Shown here piece after piece: positions 8,751-18,800 of a stretch of DNA of 56,440 bases. The translations under genes and the position numbers were made by a program. Positions within the stretch are counted from its first letter, which is position 1, and each line of letters starts with the position of its first letter. The stretch comes from Holophagaceae bacterium (lineage in GTDB: Bacteria > Acidobacteriota > Holophagae > Holophagales > Holophagaceae): assembly GCA_003165415.1 (NCBI GenBank), contig PLUC01000230.1, forward strand, positions 1-56,440, read 5' to 3'. The notes below the pieces were generated by a model, which was given only the letters and a program-made list of their open reading frames with translations, searched no databases and was not told the origin of the DNA.

Positions 8751-10565
8751 ATGGTCCTCTTTTCCAAGCGACCCCGCATTGTCCTCGCGGCCTTTGGCCT
8801 CCTGGCGCTGGCCGCGGGCGCGGGGGCATGGCTCAAGGTGGCCCGGGACGTGCACGGGGCCCTGGCGCTGCCCTCCCGAGACCGCGCCGAGCTGCGGCTG
8901 GTGCCGGTGCCGGAACCCGGGACGCGCATCGAGCGCTGGGGCGGCGGCGAGGTGGAGGCGGTGGCCGGGGCGGAACCCGGCCTCACCACCGCGGGCGGAT
9001 TCGGGGTGCGGGACGGCACCGGCGATCTCTCCTGGGGGCTGCCCACGCTCCACGCCTCGGCCCTGGCCCTCTGGCGGGGCCGCCCGGTGCTGGGGCTGGC
9101 GGCCGGGGGGCTGTTCCTGCGCCGGGACGGACGCTGGGAGGAACTGGCCAGCGGGTTCGGCGCCCTGCACGCGCGGACCCTGCAGGAGGATGCCGGCGGG
9201 CGGCTGTGGATCGGCGCCCGGGAAGGGCTGTTCCGGGCCGCCTGGGGGGTGCCGGCGCTGGAGCGGCTGGACAGCGCGCCGGTGCGGGCCCTGGCCATGG
9301 CCGACGGCGGGGTGGTAGTGGCGGGCGGGGAGGAAGGGCTGCGGCGGATCGAGCCCGGGCGGGCGACGGTCCTGGCCGCGCCGGATCCGTGGATCGACTG
9401 GGTGGGGCTGTGCGGCGGCGAGCTGTGGCTGGTGACGCCCGCGGGCCTGGCCAGGGGCCCCCTGGACGGGACCCTGGCGCCGGTGCCGGGCGGGGAGGAC
9501 GCGGTCTCGGCGGCGGTGGCCGGAACCCGGGTCTACGCGGCCGGGGGCGGACGGCTGCTGCGCTTCGAGGCCGGGGCCCCCGGGGCGGAGGAGTGGATGC
9601 CGGCCCGGCCGCGCCGGCTGCTGGCGGCCTCGGGGCGGATCTTCGCGGACACCGACGCGGGGCTGTACCGGCAGACCGCCTCGGGCTGGGCCCTGGCCGT
9701 GCCCCGGCCCCCGGCCCTGCCGCCCGGCTCGGCCCACATCAGCGCCCTGGGGCTGCTGGGCTCCCGGCTGGTGCTGGGGGTGTTCAACGGTGGCCTCGCC
9801 CTGGGCGAGCCCAGGGCAGGGGCGTGGGCGTGGTCCGCCCTGCCGGGCGCCCCGGCCTGGGCGGTGAACGCCATCCTGCCTGCCGGGAACGGCCTGTACG
9901 TGGCCAGCCTGCGCGGCGCGGCGCGCTTCGACGGCAGGCGCTGGACGCCCATGGGCGAGGCGGGGTCGGGCCCGGCCTTCGCCCTGGCCGCCACCCGCTC
10001 CGGAATCGCCGTGGGCTACGGCCAGGGGCTGCTGCTGCCCGGGTCCCGCTTCCTGTCCGCCTTCCACGGCCTGCCCGGCAACCAGGCCCTGGCCCTGGCG
10101 GGGGGCGAGCCGCTGTACGTGGGCACCCCCTCGGGCCTGGGGGCGGTGTCCGGAAGCAGAGTGGCCTGGCGGGTCACGGCCGGGGAGGGTCGGCTGCCGC
10201 ATCCCTGGGTGACCGCCCTGGCCCTGCGCGGGGACGGCCTGTACATCGGCACCTACGGCGGCGGCGTGACCCGGCGGGTGGCCTCGGGCGGCTCGCCCAA
10301 GGGCAGCTTCGAGGCCTTCCCGGAGACCGAAGGGCTCAAGGTGAACACCGGCTGCCTGGTGGAGGCTGGGGGCCGGCTGTTCCTGGGCACCGACGGCCGG
10401 GGGCTGTTCCGCCTCAGCCGGGACGGCGCGCGCTTTGAACCGCTGGCGCTGCCCCTGCCTTCGCCGCGCGTCACCGCCATCCTGCCCGGCCCCGACGCCC
10501 TGTACGTGGGCACCGACGAAGGCCTGGCCCGGCTGCCCCTGACCCTGCCGGACGAGGGCCCCTGA
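8751..10565 (+). CDS. beta-propeller (two-component-regulator-propeller-like) secreted/anchored protein
   Basis: 604 aa; N-terminal TM/signal; repeated GRLWIGAREGLFR, DGLYIGTYGGGVTR, GRLFLGTDGRGLFRLS, DALYVGTDEGLARL units. Confidence 0.75.
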   Translation: MVLFSKRPRIVLAAFGLLALAAGAGAWLKVARDVHGALALPSRDRAELRLVPVPEPGTRIERWGGGEVEAVAGAEPGLTTAGGFGVRDGTGDLSWGLPTLHASALALWRGRPVLGLAAGGLFLRRDGRWEELASGFGALHARTLQEDAGGRLWIGAREGLFRAAWGVPALERLDSAPVRALAMADGGVVVAGGEEGLRRIEPGRATVLAAPDPWIDWVGLCGGELWLVTPAGLARGPLDGTLAPVPGGEDAVSAAVAGTRVYAAGGGRLLRFEAGAPGAEEWMPARPRRLLAASGRIFADTDAGLYRQTASGWALAVPRPPALPPGSAHISALGLLGSRLVLGVFNGGLALGEPRAGAWAWSALPGAPAWAVNAILPAGNGLYVASLRGAARFDGRRWTPMGEAGSGPAFALAATRSGIAVGYGQGLLLPGSRFLSAFHGLPGNQALALAGGEPLYVGTPSGLGAVSGSRVAWRVTAGEGRLPHPWVTALALRGDGLYIGTYGGGVTRRVASGGSPKGSFEAFPETEGLKVNTGCLVEAGGRLFLGTDGRGLFRLSRDGARFEPLALPLPSPRVTAILPGPDALYVGTDEGLARLPLTLPDEGP

Positions 10566-10566
10566 G

Positions 10567-12870
10567 ATGGCCGCGCGCCTCCTCCCGGTCCTCCTGGCCT
10601 GCTGGGGAGCCCTGCTCCAGGCCCAGGCCGGCCTTCTGGTGCCCACCAGCTCGGGGCGCCCCGACGCCGGGGTGCTGTCCCTGCGGGAGATGACCGTGGA
10701 CGTGGACCTGGGCCGGGGCTACGCCCGGGTGAACGTGCGCCAGGTGTTCGAGAACCATACCCCAACGGCCCAGGAGGCAACTTACCGGTTTGCCCTGCCG
10801 CCCGCGGCGGCGGTGGGCGACTTCGCGGTGTGGGACGATCTGCGGCGGATCCCCGGGGTGATCCTGGAGAAGCGGCGGGCCCGGTCCATCTATCAGGAGC
10901 TGGAACGGCAGCGCATCGACCCCGGGCTGCTGCAGCAGGGGGAGGAGGAGGACCAGGCGCCCGGGGCCAGATCAGCCGGCGCGCTGTTCACGGTGACCGT
11001 GGCGCCGGTGCCGGCCCTGGCCACCAAGCGGCTGGAGCTGCAGTTCCAGCAGGAGGTGCCGTACTACGGCGGGCAGGGGGAGTTCCGGCTGGCGCTGCGG
11101 CCCCAGGACGCGGAGCCGCCGGTGGCCGGCCGGCTCACGGTGCGGGTGAAGCTGGAGGATGCGGCCCTGGCCCCGGGCGGCCCGGGCCTGCCGCTCCAGG
11201 CGGTGCCGGAGGGGGCGGCCTTCAGCGGCCAGGGGGTGAAGCTGGACCAGGACCTGGTGGTGCGCTTCCGGCCCCTGGACGGCTCGCCCCTGCGGCTCTC
11301 CGCCTTCCGCAATCCCGAAGGGACCCTCCCGGACGGGCTGGCCCTGGCGCCCTGGGAGCGCCCGGCGGAGATCCCGCCGGAAAAGGACGGCTTCTTCCTG
11401 CTGGAGGCTCTGCCGCCGGCCATGGCCAAGGCGGCCCCGGCGCGGGTCGCCGGGGCCGGCCAGACCCTGGCCATCCTGTTCGACACCGGGCTGGGCAACC
11501 GCTGGGGCGGGCTGGAGGCCGCCTACGGCCAGCTGGTGCGGGTGCTCCAGGCCCTGGGACCCGAGGACCGCTTCGCCCTCATCCCCTATGACCGGACCCC
11601 GGCCCCGGCCGTTCTGCACGGGACGACCCCCCAGGCGATCCAGGCGGAACTGGCCGCCCTGCGCGACCGCCCGCTGGGGCCGGGCGCTGACCTGCCCTTG
11701 GCCCTGGCCGCCGCCCGCAGGCTGCTGGACGGCAAGGGCCGGATCCTGGTGCTCACCGGCGGCCAGGGCCCGCTGCGCGCCAAGGCGGTCAAGGACGCCG
11801 CCGGGCCGTTGCCGGTGTTCACCGCCGTGGGCGCCGGCGAGGTGGCGCCGGCCCTGGCGGCCGCCTCCGCGGAGGTGCTGGCCCCCACCGCCACCGAACT
11901 GGAGGGGGACCTGTTCTTCCAGCGCCTGCTGGCGCCGGGGCCTGGCCGGCCCGGTCCGGCCCCGGGCCGGCCGCCCTTCATCGCCGCCGGCGGGGAACCC
12001 CGGCTCCGGGACATCTATCCTGTGCTGGTCCAGCCCATGGAACCGGGCAGCCTGTCCGGCTGGGTGGGGCGCTACGCCGTGCCCAGCGCCGGCCTCCAGT
12101 TCCAGCTGGATTCCAAGTTGTTCCCCGGCGGCGGCGCCAGCCTGCGGGCCGCCCTGCCGGAGCGGGCCCTGGAGGCCCGGGACCTGCCCCGGCGCTGGGC
12201 GCGGGCCCGGGTGGACGATCTGCTCCGGCGGCTCGACGCGGACGGCGAGCGCGGGGACTGGATCGAGGAAGTCATCGCCCTCTCCAGGCGCTACAAGTTC
12301 GTCACCCCGTACACCGCCTTCCTGGCCGCGCCCCGGGCTCTGCTGCGGCCCCGGCGGATCCAGCCCGGGGACCCGGTGCTGCGGGTGCAGTGCGACCCGG
12401 CCACGGTGTCGGCCACGGCGCTGTTCCCGTTCGGGCTGGAGCTGGACCTGGTGCGCCGGCCCGCCAGCACCGTCTGGGAAGGCCGCTTCCTGGTGCCCGA
12501 GGGCCTTAAGGACGGCCGCTACCCGGTGCGCATCCTGGTGCGCGACGCCAGCGGCGCCCGGGTCTCCGAGACCAAGCACTTCATCCTGGACGGCCGGACC
12601 CCCGAAGTGCGGCCGGTGCTGCCCGCCGCCGCCCGGGCCGGGACCCTGGTGCGCATCGCCGCCGCCGCCGACCAGGACGTGGTGTTCCTGAGCGCGCGGG
12701 TGGGGGACGGGGCGCCGATGCCGCTGCGCTGGAACGTCGGGGAGAAGCTCAACGTCGGCCTGGCCTGGATCCCCCCGGGCAGCGAGGGCCCCCAGGAAGT
12801 GCTGTTCGAGGCCGTGGACGCCGCCAAGAACCGCGGCTTCGCCCGGGCGGTGCTGGAGGTGAGGCCGTGA
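10567..12870 (+). CDS. VIT domain / vWA-like protein
   Basis: Signal peptide, then MTVDVDLGRGYARVNVRQVFENHTPTAQEATYRFALPPAAAVGDFAVWDDLRRIPGVILEKRRARSIYQELERQR (VIT domain), then a vWA-like region (QTLAILFDTGLGN..., GRILVLTGGQGPL). Confidence 0.85.
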   Translation: MAARLLPVLLACWGALLQAQAGLLVPTSSGRPDAGVLSLREMTVDVDLGRGYARVNVRQVFENHTPTAQEATYRFALPPAAAVGDFAVWDDLRRIPGVILEKRRARSIYQELERQRIDPGLLQQGEEEDQAPGARSAGALFTVTVAPVPALATKRLELQFQQEVPYYGGQGEFRLALRPQDAEPPVAGRLTVRVKLEDAALAPGGPGLPLQAVPEGAAFSGQGVKLDQDLVVRFRPLDGSPLRLSAFRNPEGTLPDGLALAPWERPAEIPPEKDGFFLLEALPPAMAKAAPARVAGAGQTLAILFDTGLGNRWGGLEAAYGQLVRVLQALGPEDRFALIPYDRTPAPAVLHGTTPQAIQAELAALRDRPLGPGADLPLALAAARRLLDGKGRILVLTGGQGPLRAKAVKDAAGPLPVFTAVGAGEVAPALAAASAEVLAPTATELEGDLFFQRLLAPGPGRPGPAPGRPPFIAAGGEPRLRDIYPVLVQPMEPGSLSGWVGRYAVPSAGLQFQLDSKLFPGGGASLRAALPERALEARDLPRRWARARVDDLLRRLDADGERGDWIEEVIALSRRYKFVTPYTAFLAAPRALLRPRRIQPGDPVLRVQCDPATVSATALFPFGLELDLVRRPASTVWEGRFLVPEGLKDGRYPVRILVRDASGARVSETKHFILDGRTPEVRPVLPAAARAGTLVRIAAAADQDVVFLSARVGDGAPMPLRWNVGEKLNVGLAWIPPGSEGPQEVLFEAVDAAKNRGFARAVLEVRP

Positions 12871-15800
12871 TCCGGCGCGCCTCCGCCTGGTTCCTGGCCG
12901 CCGCCGTGGCCGGGTTCGCCGCCTCGGTCATCCCCTGGGAGGACCTCACCGAGGGGGACTGGCTCTACGCCGCCGCCACCCGCTTCGCCCAGGTGGACGG
13001 CCACCGGGTGCACTATCCGACCCCCACCGCCGAGCTGGCCCGGCTGCTGGAGGCCGGCCAGGACGCCGCGGCGCTGCGCCAGCTGGCCGAGGCCAAGCTG
13101 GCCCTGGGCGACCGCAAGGGCGCCCTGGAGACGATGCGGCGCTGGGCCCAGGCCCAGGGTTCCCAGGCCTGGGCCGAGACGGCCCGCTGGGCCGCGGCCC
13201 ACCAGGAACCCGCCGCCGCCCTGGAGGCCGCGGAGCGGGCCCTCCCGGGGCTGCCCGAGGAGGAGCGGCTGGACCTGGCCGAGGCGCGCATCCAGTGGGC
13301 GCAGCGGCATCCCGAACTGGCCGACCCCATCGCCATGATGCAGGCCCGCTCGGCCCTGTACCCCGGGGACGGCCAGGCCCTGGTGCGCTGGGTCCGGGCC
13401 CTGGAGAAGGCAGGGCGGCTGGACGAGGCGGAGCGGGCCCTGGCCGGCGCCCAGGCCCTGGACCCCGAACGGAGGCTGCTGCTCAGCGCCGACCTGCGGG
13501 CCGACCACGGCGACCCCAGGGGCGCCTTCCAGCTCCTGGACGGCGCGGTGGACCGGCCCTGGAGCCTGGCGTTCCGCAAGGCCTACGCCGCCCGGGCCGG
13601 CGCGGCCGCGCCCGGGACCTGGCGCGCCACCCTTGAGACCCGGTTCGACGCCCCGGCCCTGGTGCGCCTGGCCACCTGGTTCCAGGGCCGCGGCCAGGGC
13701 GACGCCGCCGCCGACCTGCTGCGCCAGGTGGAGCGGCGCTACGGCCAGGTCTTGGGCCGCCCGGACAACCTGCTGCTGGCCCGGCTCTACGGGGAGATCG
13801 ACGCGGTGCCCGAAGCCTTCCAGGAGGCCCTGGCCGCGGCCCATGCCGGGACCCCGGAACAGCAGACCAGGGACCTGGCCTCGCTGTCCCGCCTGGCCCT
13901 GCGCGCCGGCGGCCGCCCCCTGGCCTGGGGCAACTACAACGACGAGAGCTACCGCTGGGTGGCCAGCCTGGACCGGACCCCAGGGTTCTGGACCGGGGCC
14001 GTGTCATTCCTGCTCACCGGCGTGGCCTGGAAGGAGACCCTGGACCGGCTGGAGGACGGCTCCATGCCGGACCGGACCTTCGCCACCGCCCGGGCCCTGG
14101 CCGGCGCCCTGGCCCAGCGGGCGCCCGGGGACCTTGCGCTGCCCGGGCTCCGGGTGGCCATCATGGAACGCCACGTGGAGCGGGGCGAGGGCCAGGCCGC
14201 CCTGGACCTGCTGCCGCTGGTGGAAACGACGCCCCTGGCGGACGAAGCCCGCCGGGTGGCCCTGCTCGCCGCCCAGTCGGCCGCCCTGCCGCGGGCCGAG
14301 GAGATGCGTCTGTTCAAGGCCCGGCTGCGCTACGCCGCCCCGGACGGCAGCCGGTCGCCGCTGGCCCTGGCCGGCTACAAGGACCTGCTCAACGGCGCCA
14401 TCGCCCGCCTGGATGCCCTGGATCCCTCCCACCGCGCCGCCCTGGACCTCAGCCTCACCGAGCTGGACCGGATGCCGGACGCGGAGGAACTGTGGCTGGA
14501 CCTGGCGGGCCGGCTGGAGGGGTGGAACCTGGACGACGACCTGGGACCGCGCTACCAGCGGGCCCTGGACCGGTTCCAGGGCCCCGGCCTCTGGGCCAAG
14601 GCGGCGCGCTGGTATGCCCGCCGCGCCTACCACGCCCAGCTCCGCCAGCTGGGCGCCGAGGTGGCCGCCCGGTTCCGGGGCGCCGCCCTGTTCCAGCGGG
14701 CCGACGCGGCGGGCGACCTCACCGTGGCCGCGCCGGGACAGCCCGGGGCCGGCAGGGTGCGCATGGTGCTGTGGGCGGACTGGGTGCGGCTCAAGGCCCT
14801 GGAGCGATTCCCCCACAGCCCCCAGGTGTTCCGGGAGGCCTCCCGGCTGGTGCCCGAAACGGTATGGAAACAGCAGGGCGACCCGGCCCGCGCGGCCCAC
14901 GTCAAGGTGGTGGTCCCGGACGCCCTGGTGCAGGACCGGCGCTGGGCCGTGTTGTTCGCCGACGCGGGGGTGCGCGAAGCCTGGTTCGCCGAGGCCATGC
15001 GCCAGCACAGCCTGGAGGCGAAGCTGGAAGCACTGGAGGCCGGGCCCGGGCGCACTCCGGTGGAGGACCTGCTGCTGTTCGAGGGCTGGGCGCGCCTGTC
15101 CCGGTTCGAACGGGCCGCGGCGCCCGCCGACCGGCTCGCCGCCGCCTATCCCGGGGACGGGGCCCTGGCCCAGCGGGCGCTGGCCCTGCACCGGTCCCTG
15201 AACGCCCTGGAATCCTCCCACTTCGAGGCCGCCCGGGCTCTGGTGGCCCGCACCGCCCCTGCCCTGGAGGACCCCGCGCCCCTTTGGACCGAGCTGGGCG
15301 AGATGGAGGAGGAGCGGGGCCGGCCGCGGGAGGCCGTGGCGCTGTGGGGCAACCTGCTGGCCGGGGAGCCCCGGGACCCGGCCAAGGTGGCGGAACTGGC
15401 GACCCTGCTCTGGGACTACGGCCACGACCCGGAGGCCCTGGCGGTGGTGGAGGCCGGGCGCAAGGCCATGGGCCGGCCTCGGTTCTACGCCTTCGAGACC
15501 GGGGTGCTGCGGGAGAACCTGAGGGACCTGGAGGGTGCCGTGCGGGAGTACCTGGATGCCGCGCGGCCCGAGGATCCGGAAGCGGCCAGCGCCTGGTACT
15601 ACCAGGACCCGCGCTCCCTGCGCCGGCTGGCCCAGCTCCTGGCCCGGGACCGGGTGTTCCGGCTGGTGGCGCAGCGGATCCAGCGGTTGGCCCCGGGCAG
15701 CGCCGAGGACGAGCGCGACCTGGCCGCCTTCTTCCCCCTGGCCACCTTCGAGCCCCAGGATCCCCGGGCCTGGGCCGACGACCAGTGGATCGATTTCCTG

Positions 15801-18800
15801 GACCAGCCCGTCGATCCCCAGGGCCGCGCCGCCCGCCGCACCGCCCGGTCGGACCAGCGCCCTGCCCAGGCCGAGGCCATCCGCCGCATGGGCGACCTGC
15901 TCCTGGCCAAGGTCCGGGACATGGTGCCCCGGGCCACGTCCCAGAAGCTGCTGGATTTCGCCGCAGGCCAGGACGAGTTCATCCGCGACCGCTGGAGCGG
16001 GGACCGGATGGTGGTCTTCCAGGACCTGGTCATGGCGAGAAAAGCCGAGCTGGCGCCCTCGGAGGAGGACCGGGTCAGCCTGGAGATCCAGCGGGCCAGG
16101 TTCCTCTCCGGCAACGGCCGGATGGCCGAGGCCGACGCGGTTTGGGCCGGCCTGACCCCCCGCATCGAGCGGCTGCCCGAGGGCACGGCCCGGATCCAGG
16201 CCGAAGCCCAGCGCGCGGGCTATCTTGAACGGGGCAGGGGGATCCCCGCCGCCGCCCAGGAGTGGCGGCGGCTCACCGCCCGCTACCCCTGGAGCCTGGG
16301 CCTGCTGGAGGACCGGCTGAGCTTCCTGGCCCGGGCCGGGCTGGGCGAAGAGGGCAGGGAACTGCTGGAGCAGGCTGCCGCCCGGGCCGGTGCCGGCTAC
16401 CGGGAGGACCTGCTGCAGCGCCTGGCCAAGGCTGCCCTGGAGGCCGGGGACCTGCTCAGGGCGCGCCGGGCCGCGGAGCAGCTGCTGGGCCTGGACGGCC
16501 TGGAGGACCAGGACCGCCTGCGGGCGGCCCACGTGCTGGCGCGGCTCTCGTTCCAGGCCGACCCCGGATGGGATGCCCTGGCCCTGGCCCGGCTCCAGGA
16601 ACCCAGGCTCAAGCCCGAACGCCGGCCGGAGCTGTACCGTGAACTGGCCCGGGCCGCGGATCTGGAGCGGGCGCCGGCGCTGGGGCTCTGGATCGAGACC
16701 CTGAACCGGCGCACCGAGAAGGCCTGGCTCCTGGACGCGGCCCGGTCCGCGGCCCGCGCCGGCAAGGGACCGGAACTGCTGGCCTTCTTCCAGCGGCAGC
16801 GGGAGCGGAGTCCGCGGGACGTGCGCTGGGCCGTGGCCGTCCGGGACCTGCGCCGCGCCTTCCACGACGTGCCCGGCGCCATCGAGGCGGCCAAGGCCGC
16901 GGTGAAGCTGCGGCCCGACCAGGAAAGCCTCTGGCACGATGCCGCGGACATCCTGGTGCGGGCCGACCGGATTCGGGAAGCGGCGGACTTCATGGAGGGC
17001 TGGAACCGGCCCCGGCCCGCGGACGAGGGCGTGGCCCGCTTCCGCGGCGAGCTGTACGAGCGGGCCGGGGACGCCGCCAAGGCCCTGGCGGTGGAGCAGG
17101 GGGCCCTGGCCGCCTTCGCCCGGGAAGCCCCGGGCAGGTCCCAGGAACTGGCCGAGCGCAGGACCCGCGCCGCGGACCGGCTGATGGCCCTGGGCCATGC
17201 CGACCTGGCCCTGCGCCTGCTCTCCCCCAGGAGCGACGTGGCCGACCTGGCCGGCACCCGGCTCTCCTGGCGGGACCAGGCGGACCTGGCCCTGCTCACC
17301 GGCCAGTTCCCGCGCCTGGTGGAGACCCGCTCCGGCGACGCCGAGTTCCTCGCGGCGGCCGGAGCCGCCCTGGCGGAGCGCGGCCGGCCCGAAGCCCGGG
17401 AAGCCGTCCAGGCCCGCCTGGCGCAGGCGCTGTTCCCGGCCGGGGGCCGTCCGGATTCCGCCGCGCTGGACCGCTGGTGGCCCTTCATCGGCGCCTCGGA
17501 CCTGGAACCGGGCCTGCGCGCAGCCCTGGCCCAGCGCCTTCTGGAGAGCCGGCCCGGGCCATGGCAGAAGGCGCCGCCGTTCGCCATGGTCCTACAGACC
17601 GGGAACGAGCTCATCCATCCCCAATCTTCCGGCGCCGTGGCGTTCCGGGAGCCGGACCTGCCCGGGCTCTGGTGCCGGGAGCTGGCGCGGGAGGGGCGCG
17701 GCGCGGACCTGCTGGCCTTCATCGAGCCCCGCTGGCGCGAGCTGATGGACCGCACCCGGGGCGCGGACCCGCTTTCCGCCGCCACGGAGACGCTGCCCTG
17801 GGCCTCCTGGCTGCAGGATCCCGCCGTGCTCAAGGTGTTCGCCCGGGCCGCCGCGGCCCGGCCCGGGATGGCGGCGGAACTGGCCGAGGTCATGGGCTCG
17901 CGCCCCCTCTGGGACCGGTTCTGGGCCCTGGCCGCCCGGCGCTGGGAGCCGCGGCCCCTGGTGGCGGCCCTGCCCGAGCAGGCCCGCGCCGCCTGGTTCC
18001 GGTTCTGGGAGCCCCAGCCCCGGGATCCGGTGCTGCAGGCGCGCCGGCGCACCGTGGAACAGGTGGGCCTGGCCCTGGGCCGGCTGCTCCAGGGCGTTCC
18101 GGGCGCGGCCGAAGACCCCCTGGTGGCCAGGCTCAGGGGCCCGCGCACCGTGGGCGGGGTGCTGGGGGCGGACGCCCGGTGGACCTGGCCGGACTTCAAC
18201 CCGGGGCCCGCGGACCAGGGCGACGACCTGGTGCTGGGCCAGGGAGCGGACCGGGGCCGCCTGCCCGGAGCCCTCTGGGGCGAACGCCCGGGGCCGGCCT
18301 GGTATGTCCTGGAGGCCCTGGCGCGCTATCGCCAGGGGGATGCCGCCGCTCCCCGGCTGCCGCTGGTCTCGCCGGAAAAGGGCGGGGAGACCCAGCGGGC
18401 CATTCTGGCGGTGCGGCTGGCCCGGGCCATGAAGGATCTGCCCCTGGCCCTGGACCTGGCCGCGGACGGCCCGGACCGGGACCTCCCGTGGCTGGAGGCG
18501 AAGCTCTCCCTGCTGGTGGCCGCCGGGCGCCGGCAGGAGGCCACCGGGGCGCTCAAGGCCTGGGTCCGGGCCGGCCAGGCCACCCTGACCGAAGCCGGGT
18601 TCCAGAACCTCGCGGGCCTGGCCGGCGGGCTGGGGCTGCCCGGGCCCATGGCCTGCCTGGACCCCGAGCGGCCGGTGGGCCCCGCGTTCTTGGCCTATCT
18701 CCAGGATCTGGCCCCCGGCGACGCGGCCCGGTTCCGCACCGGGGACGAGCTGTCCTTCCGCGCCGCCCTGGCCGAACGCTGGCGGGGCCGGGAGGCGCGC

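Noticed and set aside
6878-9298. 806-aa minus ORF as a longer phosphohexomutase
   Set aside because: The N-terminal extension overlaps the propeller gene and promoter and has no family similarity; ATG 8584 begins the conserved domain.
14004-17198. 1064-aa minus-strand ORF
   Set aside because: Antisense to the giant gene; Gly/Gln/Pro/His-rich low-complexity translation typical of stop-poor shadow frames at high GC.
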